Shown here: positions 45,950 through 57,346 of the stretch, piece after piece
How positions within the stretch are numbered: position 1 is the stretch's first letter
Layout of the letters: each line of letters starts with the position of its first letter
From: Ramazzottius varieornatus
Taxonomy: Eukaryota > Tardigrada > Eutardigrada > Parachela > Ramazzottiidae
Reading direction: 5' to 3'
Length of the DNA: 64,000 nt
Assembly (NCBI GenBank): GCA_001949185.1
Contig: BDGG01000015.1
Location: forward strand, 228,314-292,313
Notes under the pieces: model-generated
Seen by the model: the letters and a program-made list of their open reading frames with translations, nothing else
Database searches by the model: none
What the model was told of the DNA's origin: nothing
Program-made: the position numbers and the translations under genes

Positions 45950-46884
45950 AGCTTCTATAAGTCTCACTCTCTGGTAGGAGGAACAAGAGCTAAGCTCGAG
46001 ACATCCAAATCTGGAAGCAGAATGCTACCCGAACTCGACGAAGAGTTTTGTCAGAAATCAACAGTCATAGTTCACGATTAATCAAGCAAATTAATCAACT
46101 GATTCAACTCGGGTCGGCTTCACCCTGCGCCGGGTGTTCCGTAAAAGCTACCGGCCTCCAGCCTCCTAGGGCGAACTGGCGAAGCTTTCGTCCAAAGGGG
46201 ATTCCCCTGGAAATTTTTGGCTCTTGTTCGCGTTCCTATCTTCATTCTTCAGCAATTCAGCAGCTGTCGCCGACGTTCCTTCTGGAAGCTCGATAGTGCT
46301 GCCGGACAGCCCGGACTTGATGTTGAAATTCACCTGCTGAGTTTATTCTCCACCGCTCTTCTTCTAAGGTAGGCTTTCGGTCTACAGTAGGTCGTGGCAA
46401 TCATGCTTAAAAGTTACTATTTTGGTTTAGGTTCCAAGAGGCCTTCTAAAGGAAAAAGTAAGGCGCAGACGGCTGATCCACCAATAGAGAAGCTCCGAGA
46501 TGTTGTCGATCCTCAGTCGACTGGCGCATTGCCGTTCGCCGATGTTATGACGAAGGCCTCTAATCCAGCAGCTAACTTTGGGGTGAGCAGTGATACATCA
46601 GCGGCGACGGACTGGTTGGACGACCTCTCGATAGTCTCCGCACCAATGAGACCACTCCGTCCTCTTCTGGAGGAATTTTCTCAAGCTACGAGAAAAGACA
46701 TGAATCTGATAAAACTTGAATTCATCATTCGAAGAAGTTCTGTAACTTAGTTGATTATTTTGTGTGGATCGCTTTGCAGGTGGGGACATTCAGGAGACTG
46801 CTCGTCCTCGTCTGTCAAGAACGCTAGGAAGGCTTAAGAAGCTGAACTGGAAAGCGGTAGCTGCGGGCATTTTCCGCCTTCCAG
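45950..46884. other. Spacer with weak exon-like frames upstream of the actin copy
   Basis: Plus-strand frames at about 46431-46700 (SKRPSKGKSKAQTADPPIEK, then ATDWLDDLSIVS) and 46791-46880 ([20 protein letters not shown]) follow plausible acceptors. They could be an unrelated small gene or an N-terminal extension spliced to the actin copy. No family is recognised and no single chain is convincing. Confidence 0.25.
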
Positions 46885-47763
46885 ATCCACCCAGGATCCA
46901 AGTACTGCCGCTTTAGTCGTTGACAACGGATCGGGTATGTGCAAAGCTGGCTTTGCTGGAGAAAACACACCTCGCGTCGTCTTCCCCTCCGTCGCCGGAC
47001 GTCCCCGTCATCAGGTACTGTTTGAAATGTAAAAACAAGAAAAGCCTCTGTCCAGGAATCTTGAATCGAATCTTGAACGAAAGGATGCTACCTGAAGGAT
47101 TCGAGTCGACGGTTTCTGGTTGTAGGATATGATGGTGGCTTTGGATAAGAAGGATTCCTACGTTGAAGATGAAGCCCGAAGCAAGCGAAGTGTCCTGAAA
47201 CTGAAGTACCCCATCGAGCACGGCATCATCACAGACTGGGATGACATGGAGAAGATCTGGCATACGCCTTCCACGAACCCCGAGTGGTCCCTGGAGAACG
47301 CCCCGTCCTCCTCACTGAAGCTCTTCTCGGTCCCAAAGCTAATAGAGAGAACACGACGCAGGTATGCTAGAATAGTGTTATTTGAACATTAAACGCTTCT
47401 GGAAAGCTTGAATATTTTTTCTGAATGTCGTAACTTGGATGGGGAAGTTAGAAAGCAAAAGTGCGCCAGTCGACACGAACCTGGATACACAGTTTGTGCG
47501 CAGGCTACAGGGTCTTGGTATGTAGATTTGTGAAAGTGAGCGCGTTGTGCTTGTCGACCGCGCGAATGAAGTTGGAATGGCTCTCTGATGGGATTCAGTA
47601 TTGGGCCTTCACAGTTCTTGACATCTAGGTTTTGTTTTTTGGTTACAGGTTATGTTCGAGACGTTCAACACAGTCTGTCCCCATCTACGAAGGTTGGTCT
47701 TTGTCTCGCTCCGGTCGAACAGAAGGGATCCTCGGAAAACAAACACAGACAAAATCGTTTTCA

Positions 47764-47882
47764 CAAGTGGCGCACGTTCTAGTCAGTAACACAAATACCC
47801 TGCGCCACTTGGGTAAACAATCGGGTCCCGTTTCCAAGTGCCGCACGCTTTCAGCTAATAACACTGGTTACGTCCGCCGCTT
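47764..47882. repeat. Hairpin-repeat pair (GTGGCGCACG family)
   Basis: Hairpins 47764-47810 and 47835-47882, 71 bp apart, flanked by CTCGGAAAACAAAC on the left and GAGTTTGTTTGCCGAGC on the right, themselves complementary. In an intron of the actin pseudogene. Confidence 0.88.
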
Positions 47883-48545
47883 GGCAAACAATCTTGGTGA
47901 GTTTGTTTGCCGAGCCCTGAATGAAAATAGTGGATAACCTTCAGAATGAAACAGAAAAATACTGAAGTAAGAATATTGCTGTCTGCAGGTTATGCTTTGC
48001 CATACGCCATCACTCGTCTGGATCTGACTGGTCGTGACTTGACTGACTACTTGATGAAGCTCTTGATTGAGCGTGGTTACAGCTTCGTGACGACCGGTAC
48101 GGTCACCTTACCTCTTTCGGATTATGATGCGCAGTGTGGTCGACATTTCCTGATTACAGCTGAACACGAATTTGTCCGTGGGATCAAAGAAACGCTCTGC
48201 TACGTCGCTCTGGACCTCGAGCAGGAAGTGGCCACCGCTGCTGCCTCGACTTTGTTGGAAAAGAACTATAGACTGCCCGATGGCCAACTCATCACCATCG
48301 GTGACGAACGCTTTCGATGCCCCGAAGCCCTCTTCCGGCCCAGCTTGGTCGGGACGCGGTTTCAGCTGGATTTAGACGCTACCGAGTTCTTCAGCTGGTT
48401 TTTCTCGGCGGTTTGAATTTGTCTTTCTTTCACGAAAATGACAGGGCCGACCAGTGCACAAACTTGTTTGAAGTTTTCTTGGGTATCTCGTACAAAATGA
48501 GCCCAATGGTTGTCTCGGCTGACCACCTGGGTGAGATCGATTTCT

Positions 48546-48698
48546 CAAATGGCGCACTTTTCCAGCAAATAACACTGAAGATTTGCGCCACTTGCGCCTG
48601 ATAACAGCGGTGACCTGCGCCACTTAGGAGAACTATCGTTTCACTTTTTCAAGTGGCGCACGCTTTCAGTCAAGAACCCTGTAACAGTGCGCCACTTG
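48546..48698. repeat. Hairpin-repeat cluster (GTGGCGCACG family)
   Basis: A hairpin at 48546-48593, a half-copy at about 48608-48625 and a full hairpin at 48650-48698 (arms AAGTGGCGCACGCTTTCAGT and GTGCGCCACTTGG). In an intron of the actin pseudogene. Confidence 0.85.
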
Positions 48699-49136
48699 GA
48701 AGATGATCGTGCTGAGTTTGTTTGTCACGATCCCAAAAATCTGGCACGTCTGGTCAGATTTGTATCAGTTTGTTACTGGGGAGCAGAGCCATCGATGACA
48801 AGCCAATTTGTTCTTTACAGGGGAAAAATCTTACGGCGCCCATCAGGTGCGACTCGGTCATAAAGTGCGGCACGGACATCCAGAAGGAGTTATACGCCAA
48901 CACTGTCCTGTCTGGAGGCCCTACCATCTTCCCCGGGTTCGCTGATCAGCTGCAGAAGGAAATCACCGCGCTGGCTCCTACTATGGGTATCACGATTAAC
49001 GCTCCTCGAGCGAAAGAACTCTGCTTGGATCGGTGGCTCTGTCCTGGCTTCGCTGTCAACCTTCCAGCAGATGTGGATTTCCAAGGCCGAGTACGACAAA
49101 AGTGGCTCTTCCATTGTCCACCGCAAGTGCTTCTAA

Positions 49137-50233
49137 AGGATGTCAGCTGTTTCTTCTGTTGGTCACGAATCTAGTCACGCTTTTGACATCTTTTCTGCAG
49201 CTCGTTCAGTTTGAAAGTCATGATCTCAAGGCTCCCAGTTTTTACTTTCGGTGTTCGGATCTCTTTCAAAGAGCGATAGTACTAGTTTTATGGTTTTACA
49301 GATGATTTTATCAGTCTAACTACAAAATCTTTTCTTTCGCTAACCTGCATGCAGTTCCTGCCTTCTGAAGAAGTTTTTCAAACCAAGGTAAAAAGTGATA
49401 CCGTTTTACATGTCAAAATAATGAAAGAAATTACTGTTCTGATAGACGGAGACTCGAGAAACAAAGTTTCACTTCGTTTATTGACAAGCTGCTCCATGAC
49501 GGTGTTGATTGGGAAAGAAATCGAAGCGAGATCTCGTAAGAATGTGCCGATTTGACATGTTGCGTTGCGCAGGTCGTGGAGGCACAAGCAGCTTAACCAC
49601 GTTCATCAACTTCTGCCGGAAGCTTGAACCGCGAAGTGCCATGCGAATGACGGGGACTACCGGAAATGTGTCCCAGCGGCGTTAGCAGGAAGTCAGTCTC
49701 CACTGCAGGAAACGGAGAACCCGTGGTCTCTAGACCGTTGATGAGCAGTCCTCCCGTCCGAGCCTTTGGTTTCCCCCGCGTGTTTCTCTGGGCTGCATTG
49801 CCTTACGGCATACTTCCGGATATCGGGATTGTGAAGTTGGTTTCTTGTACAAAGAGGCGGTGGATAGCAACCTCAGGTTTGGTTTGGGCAGGCAGTTCAG
49901 GACAGTGTTGGTCTTCTGGATCTCCTTTGAAGCCCAGGCGAAAATCCAAAAGCTCGTCCACCTGTTACCCGTCATGGCGTCACGGTTACGTCATCCACCT
50001 GTTTACGTTTTTGCACTGACTTGACATATTTCCAGAGTCAGACTTTCGCTCGTAGTCTTCGTTCCTACAGTACAGAGCTCTGTGACTTCCGTCGGAATGC
50101 GTCCTGTTAAGGCTGTTTTTGTTCACTGTCAGATCTTCCCGAACGTCCAGATCGATTTCTGGACACTAAACATCAACATCGTTTGCCCCAGGTGACTTGT
50201 TTCTAGTTTCACACGTCGCGCCTGGTCTCGAAC
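49137..50233. other. Intergenic spacer
   Basis: Between the actin pseudogene and the F-box-like gene. Short frames exist, but none was supported by splice structure or similarity. Confidence 0.4.
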
Positions 50234-51645
50234 ATGAGTCTCCAGTGGCGCAGCTTTCCTGGCATTCCCGCATTTTTCGACGAAGACGATCCCCTCTTCC
50301 AGCAACTGCTTAAGGAGGCTGAAACAAGATTACCACCCGAAGCGACGTCGGAGCCGAAAGCAAAGAAGCTTAAAAAGTCTCAGCCGCGAAGAAAGAAGAA
50401 AGACGAGCCGCTCTTCAGCCTGTACACTCTGGACGAACTCTGGCGCAAGTCGAGCATACTCCTCATCAAAAATATCCTGAGCTACTTGGACCTGCGAAAC
50501 TCCTGCAAACTCAGCCGGTAAGTAATGCCTACTTCTGCTGAATTTACTGAAGTACCGAAGGGTTCATTTTGCAGAGTTTCGACTTCGTGGAAGAAGATTC
50601 TAGAGAAGACAGTTATCCTCAACCGTGGGGTGGTGTTTCTCGATTGGCGCATTCCTGCTGCCGGTCAGCGCAGAATGGACGCCGCGCTGTCCGGTTCCTC
50701 TTCCTGGCTGAAGCTCTTCAAGCCCATTAACTTCCAAGGTATCAAGCACTTTGTCTGTCTCGGTCCTGCGCTCAACTTCGCCATCTTCGAAGAGTACGAG
50801 AAGCTCTTCGGGTTTCAACAGTCTCTGTCCAAAGTTACGTTCTGTTCTGACACCTTCACCGATGCGAAGCTGCTCGAGATCGCCAGTTTCCTCTTGACAG
50901 AGTTCGAGCAGGTCACCTTCGTCAACTGTCGCATCACCACCAACGACCCGGAGTTCCACTTTGACAAGCAGTTTCGCAGTGCGGTGTGGGTCGACTATCA
51001 AGGTAACCATCCGCGAAGTATCAAGTGGGACCTTGAAGTGGTGATCCCTCGATTGGTCTTCGATGAGAATTTCAATAAACTGCGAGGTGAAGAGGAGCAA
51101 CAAGCGTGGTTGTATAATCGGTACGATGAGATGGATCTGATCTTTCCATATGGAAAGGAACAGATGGACTGGTTGGATCATGCGTTGGATTGTCTGAGCG
51201 GCGGACAGATTGACGCCGTCAAACATGCCGACAAGAAATTCCTGGAATGGTAAGTAGCTGAGAGATTTGGCAAACAGACTCGACCAGCTTGTTTTCCGGA
51301 CTGGTGCAGGTTTTCCCTCCTTTGGGCTGAAAGCGCGCGCCACTTGGAAAAACGATCTTGTCGAGTTTGGTTGGCTAGCTCCCAATTCTCGTCAGCGAGT
51401 TGGAGGTGCTTACAGAGTAATTTTATGGTTGGTTCTCTTCAAGGCGTCCGGACTACTACAAGAGTAAGATGAGAAACAGCGGAGTGCGGACGGAGGCTAC
51501 GACAGCTCCACGTGATCTGGACATGTTGGACTTGGCGTTCTTGGGACGCTTGTTGGTGAAGATGAACAAAGCAAAGAAAATTCGAGGACTCAGGCCACCT
51601 CCCGAGCCTTTTCCTGATGACTTTAACGTTCGGATTGATTTTTAA
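50234..51645 (+). CDS. F-box-like protein
   Basis: Three exons (50234-50517, 50575-51249, 51444-51645) join in phase. After a Lys-rich linker (KAKKLKKSQPRRKKKDE), residues at about 75-110 read ELWRKSSILLIKNILSYLDL then NSCKLSRVSTSWKKILEKTV, which fits an F-box (L-x-x-IL-SYLDL...L-x-x-VS-x-x-W). F-box proteins are substrate receptors of SCF ubiquitin ligases. The rest alternates hydrophobic and charged stretches (QQSLSKVTFCSDTF, FEQVTFVNCRI), suggestive of a degenerate leucine-rich solenoid as in nematode- and arthropod-type F-box proteins. The last exon is short and basic. No specific ortholog is recognised. Intron 2 carries one hairpin repeat. Confidence 0.75.
51300..51346. repeat. Hairpin repeat (GTGGCGCACG family)
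   Basis: A degenerate left arm (CTGGTGCAGG) pairs with CGCGCGCCACTTGG. The left flank GGCAAACAGACTCGACCAG and right flank CGATCTTGTCGAGTTTGG are complementary. In intron 2 of the F-box-like gene. Confidence 0.75.
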
Positions 51646-52023
51646 TTCGTGCCGAGATTTTTGTCGGTTAGATCTGTTTTACGGACGATAGCTTTACGTC
51701 TTTTGTTAAATTCTTAGATTTATATGGAAGCATTTCCGGCAGAACAGCTCCGTCTAACTTTCTCCCAGATGTTTTCACTCCTTATCCGCGCTGCTCTTTC
51801 AAACGCTACGGACACTGCCCGAAATTTTACGACACGTGCATTCGATTCTTTCGGAAGAGATAGATAGGTTTTCCTCTGCGTGACATAGTTTAACATAGAA
51901 AAATTCCAAAAGGACAAGATAATTATTTTTTTTCCATGACGATGATGACGATAAAGCACTGGTTTACGTATCACAATATGCAGGCTCTGTCCGAAAAACC
52001 GAACAACAGTCTGTACAAGCGTA

Positions 52024-53414
52024 TCACTTCAAAAGAAAACTGAACAGACTGAGGAAACCACCCTGATCGTCCGCCGCACTTTTCTCCGGTCTTTCCGGCC
52101 ATTTATTCTTTATTCGCTGAGTCCGTTCTGCTTCCTTCGTCTTCAATAACACCGGTAACTTCTCCCGCCAGGTGCCACCGTAAAATATTCTATCGCTAAA
52201 AAGATCTAGCCTCGTCGGCACCAGCTGCTGCTGGATCGTCGGACAACAAAAATTAAACTTCTTTATTTTAGCGTTGATATCCTCAATAAAATACGCAAAC
52301 TTCTTGATGCTTTCCTCCCATCTTTCTTTGTCCTCCTTGGTGGGGCTGTCACCGTAGCTTGCACGCTCAATCGCCAGCTTTTCCTTTAGCTTATCTTTGA
52401 GTACTTCGATGTCCTTTCCCAACACCGCCCATTCAGGTGTGAAACCTGAAAATATAAATTCTGTTGAGACATGTTAACTCGCGCATGAGGTCATTAAACG
52501 ACCGAAGACACACAGCGAAATTTAGCGCCATGCGCCAACTCCACCAGTAGTCATCAGATAATTTGCTTACCGTTGTTTATCATGATTTTGTTCAGCCTAT
52601 GGGTCATGCTATCCACATGCGGATTATGGTCAAAGTTATCCAAAGGTTTCCCTGCTCCAGGAAGGTTGTCAAACTCTCCATTAGCCATGGAAGACTGGAT
52701 CAAATCCTCCACGATCCTTTCGATGGCATTCTGCGTCTTCTGCTTCTTGGTCGCTTGTCGATCCAGCGTCACCAGCGCGTCCTCCGTATACTGCACTGTC
52801 TTCTCCATCCTGTAGTTGAAAACATTCTCCGCAGCTCTGACTGCTTTGAACTGCTGGTACTGTCGTTGACGCATGCTGGGAGTGCCATACCCCACACCTT
52901 CGTTGGAGAGATACGTCCGATGCGCTACAGACTTGTACCGGAAGCCCAGGTCTTTCTCCACGACATCCTTCACTTCTTTATCCACGTTGGTCACTTTCCG
53001 GTGGTCCATGACGGTCCGGTAAGCTGTCTCGACTTGCTTGAACTTCTCACCGTCCGGTGAGACGGAGCTGTCAGGGTGGTATTGCTTGGCCAAACGGATG
53101 AAGGCATCTTTGACTTCGACGGTGGAATGATCGGCAGAGACCTGCAGAATACGGTAGGATCGGGTGACTTCAGCTGGTAGGACGCTTCTGTCGGGTATAG
53201 CCTTCCTTGAGGTGGCGACGTGACGGGAGAAAAGGAAATTCTGGGAGAGCTGACGAAGCTGTTCCTCTTCCAGGCTGCAATGAGGACGCTGTGCATGGCA
53301 TCGGTTAATCGACGCACTCAGGGACTGTGGCTGACTTACCGGAGACAGCGAAAGCACAGCATGGTCCTGTGTTCTTCCGCAGACGTGAGACGAGGTCGAT
53401 GGCAGACGACCCAC
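52024..53414 (-). CDS. DnaJ homolog subfamily C member 28-like
   Basis: Two exons (52571-53414 and 52024-52445) join in phase at INNG-FTPEW. The first 80 residues are rich in Ser, Arg and His and could be a mitochondrial targeting region. A J domain follows: RSYRILQVSADHSTVEVKDA, with HPDSS as the HPD tripeptide that stimulates Hsp70. The C-terminal half is the DUF1992 (DnaJ homologue C28 conserved) domain: AIERIVEDLIQSSMANGEFD, NLPGAGKPLD, then LNKIMINNGFTPEW. Vertebrate DNAJC28 acts in Golgi/mitochondrial contexts that remain poorly defined. The start at 53414 is the first Met of the frame. Confidence 0.92.
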
Positions 53415-54248
53415 CAGAGAAAATCAGGGAAGATCGCGAAAGGGCTGATGAAGGGACGACAATGAAGTAAATACGCAAACGAAACAGTGGTTACCTCTCA
53501 AACCCCTCAACACGTGCCTTGCTGCCGAGCGTTGTACAGTAAACGACACATGGTCAGGTTGATATTAATCGGCACAGCCTTGACCTAACAGTCAACTTCG
53601 GTACCCTCAGACCCCCGAACGCGTGAAACGTTGTCGAGTGATCTACGGCAAATACCACGTGGATAATCAAACGTCACTGGCACAGCCTTGAACGGAAAAT
53701 TACAACTGTAGCGACCTGCCAACTGTTGGACCGCTTCGCCTACGGTTGGTTGAATGCCGTTTCGCTTCATTCTACCAGTCGACTGGGTTTTTACTAAATG
53801 CGCCGCACTGCGATACCGAGCACGTGATCTTTTGTCTGAATTCTCATATTAAAGAGCCATGGGTCTTTTATGACACGCGTGAAGTCATCGTGGTGCACAG
53901 CGCAGGCTGCAGTACGACCCGTACTGTATGTACTGTACCTGTATTGTACGAGTACGGAACCAGTTCCGATTTCCGAATTCCCCTTTTCCATTCTTACTTT
54001 TCTGGAGTGATCAGCCACAGATCTGGCCGCAGCATTGCGCTCCCTTTATCCGGAGCTCTAGGATTGACTGCGTTTGTCGCACAGAAGGTAAGTGCGGTAC
54101 GATTTTATTCACAACCGTGCACCTGTAATTTCTTGCTTGGTTGTTGCCTGCAAGGAGCGACCTTGCGCAGCCTCTTTGATCTGGCGTGTTTAAACTTCTT
54201 CTGTGCTCACATGAATTCTTGACTGCAGGTGGATAGACAGCTGAGAGG
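53415..54248. promoter_or_regulatory. Divergent region between DNAJC28-like and DLAT genes
   Basis: About 830 bp lie between two start codons pointing away from each other, so it must include both promoters. Around 53913-53965 there is a run of overlapping GTAC-centred palindromes (TACTGTATGTACTGTACC). No specific factor site is claimed. Confidence 0.35.
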
Positions 54249-57200
54249 ATGTACAAAGTTACCAGGAATGTCTGTCGGACGCTGCGCAAGCCAGCGCAGA
54301 AGACTCCGTCACATCCACAACGATGTCTGTTGACTGCTAGCCGAGTTGCCGTCGCCCCGCGTGCGTATCTGAAGGATTGTTATCCCACAGTTGCCTCCCA
54401 GAGCTCCTTCTTGTCGGGCCATGGCACGCTCCAGCCTCCTACGTTGCTTCGCGGATTGGCGTCAGGTAGTTTGTCCGCTAAGGGGAGAGATTTTACGGTC
54501 TCCGACGTCGTCGTTATTCTGCAGGTTCGTTACCGCAGCACACGCGCGTCAATCTTCCCGCACTCTCGCCCACGATGGAAAGAGGTAGCATTAAAAGCTG
54601 GGAAAAGAAGGAAGGCGATAAACTGAACGAAGGCGATTTGCTGGCTTTGATCGAAACCGACAAAGCAACCATGGACTTTGAGACACCGGAAGAAGGATAC
54701 CTCGCCAAGATTCTTGTCCAGGCACCTGCGAAAGATATTCCTTTAGGCCAGGTACACAATTCATCCTCTTGACTATCTCGCATTCCTTTAGCTCGTGTCA
54801 AAAAAGCGTGGACGAGATGATCGATACGGGAATGTTTTTGGTTTGATACTGGGCCGTGCTCGGCACGGCCCTGATAGGACACATTGGTTCGAACATTCTA
54901 TGGAAGAATTTCAGTTTTCTTGTTTTGCAGCTTCTATGCATCATCGTTCCGAACAAAGACGACATAGGAGCTTTTAAGGATTTTAAGGCAGACGATGCAG
55001 GACAACCTGGCTTGATGCAGAAGAACTCCGTAGCGGAGCAGCAGAAGATGCAGGAATCATTGCCCAGTCAGGTTCGTCATACTGGTCAGTTTGGTTTCTC
55101 TTCATATTTCGTTTCGAACCCTATTACTCTCGTCAGGTTCCCGTGTCTTCAAACACCCTTGGCGTTCAGGCTGGAGGCTCTTCCCAGCAGCAACAACAGT
55201 CGCAGCAAAGCTCGGACTCGTCGTCCGGTGGAAACTACCCAGAGCACCAGAAGATTGCCCTACCTGCCTTGTCACCCACCGTCGAGAAGTCCACTATCAA
55301 GACTTGGGGTAAGAAGGAAGGTGATCGGCTGAGTGAAGGTGACTTGATCGCCTCCGTCGAAACGGACAAGGCGACCATCGACTGGAACTACGAGAACCCC
55401 GAACCGATGTACGTGGCGAAACTGCTGGTGCCTGAAGGCACAGCTGATGTCCCCATCGGCCAGGTAGAGTTTGGAAATCGCTCACCTCTATATTCAGCGA
55501 TTTTTCTTAAAGAGTTGATGAATATCGAATATTTTCGTTGTTAGGTTGTGGCGGTCTTCGTCAGCAAGAAAGAAGACATCGCCGCGTTCAAGGATTACAA
55601 AGCAGGTTCGTGGGCATCGACTCCCGCAGCTCAGCAGAAGAAACAGCCGGAAGGTCAGCAACAGAGACAGGAGCAGCCACGGCAGCAGGAAGATCGAAGT
55701 AGCGGACAGCAGCAACAGCAACAGTCGTCAGCGCCGCAAAGACAGTCCGGTGATCGAGTCTTCGCAAGTCCGCTGGCCCGAACTATCGCCAAATCTAAGG
55801 GATACGAACTCTCGGTAAGCTTCTTACTTCTTCCGTCAATCTTAGATGTCTTCGGACCGTCTTTCTAGAATGACTTTGAGCTCGGAAAACAGCCCAAAGT
55901 AGATTGTTTCTCAACTGGCGCACGTATTTGGTATCATGGGCCGAAGTTGTGCGCCACTTGGAACAGCGTTCTTTGTTTCGTTGTTGGAGTCCCAGCTGTC
56001 TCTTTCCTACAGCAAATCAGTGGAACAGGTCCTGACGGAAGGATCATCGCCGAAGACGTCAACAAGTTCCAGCCAGGTTCCGCAGCTCAGCCATCGCAGC
56101 AGCGAACTGCAGACCAGCCTTACCAGCAGCAAAAGCCTGGCAAGGCACCTCAAGCCGGAAAAGCGGGCGATGGCGATTATGAAGATATACCTTTGACCAA
56201 TATGAGACAGGTAAGTATCTTTCTCTGTCGACGGCGTCGGTCCATCTCGCTGGCAGGCTTTATTTCTCCTTCTTTCCACAGGTTATTGCAAAGCGTTTGT
56301 TGCAGTCGAAGCAAACTGTCCCTCACTACTACCTGTCGGTGGACATCGTTCTAGATGAGGTCCTCAGGCTGCGGACTGAACTTAACAGCATGCTAGAGAA
56401 GGAGAAAGTCAAGCTGTCCGTCAATGACTTTGTCATCAAGGCTTCCGCGTTAGCCTGCAAGAAAATCCCGCAAGCAAACTCTGCATGGATGGACTCTTTT
56501 ATCAGACAGTAAGTGGGACATTGACAAATGACTTAAGCATGATGGATTTCTCGTGTCGCGCACAGTTCCAGCCAATAATAATGGAAGCGTGCGCCACTTG
56601 GGTAAATGACTTCCAGGTCAGTTATCGACGTCCAAAGTGATCGCTTCCGGACTGTCTTTCTATGGAACCTCTTGATCTATAACAGGATTTATGTTTCTTC
56701 AGGTTTAATATGGTGGACGTAAGCGTCGCAGTCAGTACGGAAGCTGGTTTGATAACGCCCATCGTTTTCAGCGCCGACTCAAAAGTAATTCTTACTTCCG
56801 GCTTCACTTCCGGGTGTTTCCTGCAAGCTTGCTACTTCTGAACATTCTTATGTAGGGTTTGGTTGATATCAATGCTGATGTGGTACGGCTGGCCGAAGCC
56901 GCAAAGAAAGGCAAGCTGAAGCCACAAGAGTTCCAAGGAGGAACTTTTACAGTCTCCAATTTGGGAATGTTTGGAATTAAGAATTTCTCAGCAGTAATAA
57001 ACCCACCGCAGGTAAACCTTACAACTTCCGTATGCCTTATCATGCACAGTATCCATCAACAGTCTTCTAATTTCAGTCGTGCATTTTGGCTGTTGGTGGA
57101 GCACAAAAGCAGCTTATAGCGGACGAGAAGAGCAAAGAAGGGTAAGTTTGAAAAAATGGAATTGAAAATTCTTGGACCGTGTGGAAATCATAGTTTCTTG

Positions 57201-57346
57201 TTTTGGTGTTTTACAGGTATAGAGTAGCTTCGGTGATGAGTGTAACGTTGAGCTGTGACCATCGTGTGGTCGATGGGGCCGTTGGAGCTCAATGGCTGAA
57301 GCATTTCAAGCAGCTTTTAGAGCAACCGGAAACCATGCTACTGTAG
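54249..57346 (+). CDS. Pyruvate dehydrogenase E2, dihydrolipoyl acetyltransferase
   Basis: Mitochondrial core of the pyruvate dehydrogenase complex; transfers acetyl groups from lipoyl-Lys to CoA. Eleven exons join in phase: 54249-54465, 54525-54751, 54931-55071, 55137-55463, 55545-55814, 56013-56210, 56282-56508, 56703-56784, 56856-57011, 57077-57141 and 57217-57346. An Arg-rich presequence is followed by two lipoyl domains ([20 protein letters not shown] with [10 protein letters not shown], and [20 protein letters not shown] with [10 protein letters not shown]). Gln-rich linkers separate these from the E1/E3-binding domain ([29 protein letters not shown]). The catalytic domain has [40 protein letters not shown] and the active-site DHRVVDG, and ends ETMLL. 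It looks complete and functional. Two introns hold hairpin repeats. Confidence 0.96.
55913..55959. repeat. Hairpin repeat (GTGGCGCACG family)
   Basis: Arms CAACTGGCGCACG and TTGTGCGCCACTTGG; the left flank contains GAGCTCGGAAAACAG. In intron 5 of DLAT. Confidence 0.8.
56552..56600. repeat. Hairpin repeat (GTGGCGCACG family)
   Basis: Arms CGTGTCGCGCACAGTTCCAG and TGGAAGCGTGCGCCACTTGG around an AATAATA loop. In intron 7 of DLAT. Confidence 0.8.

Larger units (their letters stand above)
46885..49136 (+). pseudogene. Intron-containing actin pseudogene
   Basis: Actin blocks appear in order: [20 protein letters not shown] (46885-47014), [20 protein letters not shown] and [15 protein letters not shown] (47126-47361), MFETFN...VPIYEG (about 47649-47693), [14 protein letters not shown] and [15 protein letters not shown] (47989 to about 48355, probably with a 68-nt intron near 48093-48160), and [20 protein letters not shown] through SSIVHRKCF (about 48825-49136). 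Damage: a one-base loss after EKIWH puts the rest of that exon in another frame; about 30 codons including the ATP-binding DSGDG loop are missing from the third exon; a two-base loss near ITINAP shifts the C terminus. No actin start codon is next to exon 1. Introns are kept, so it arose by DNA duplication rather than retrocopying. Confidence 0.88.

Noticed and set aside
47930-48420. Continuous frame of 156 codons taken as one actin exon
   Set aside because: Residues [20 protein letters not shown] interrupt actin similarity and are bordered by GT and AG, so a 68-nt intron is more likely. The frame stays open because of chance.
50600-51385. Long minus-strand frame of 261 codons opposite the F-box-like gene
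   Set aside because: It is antisense to a well-supported spliced gene and has no domain or splice support of its own.
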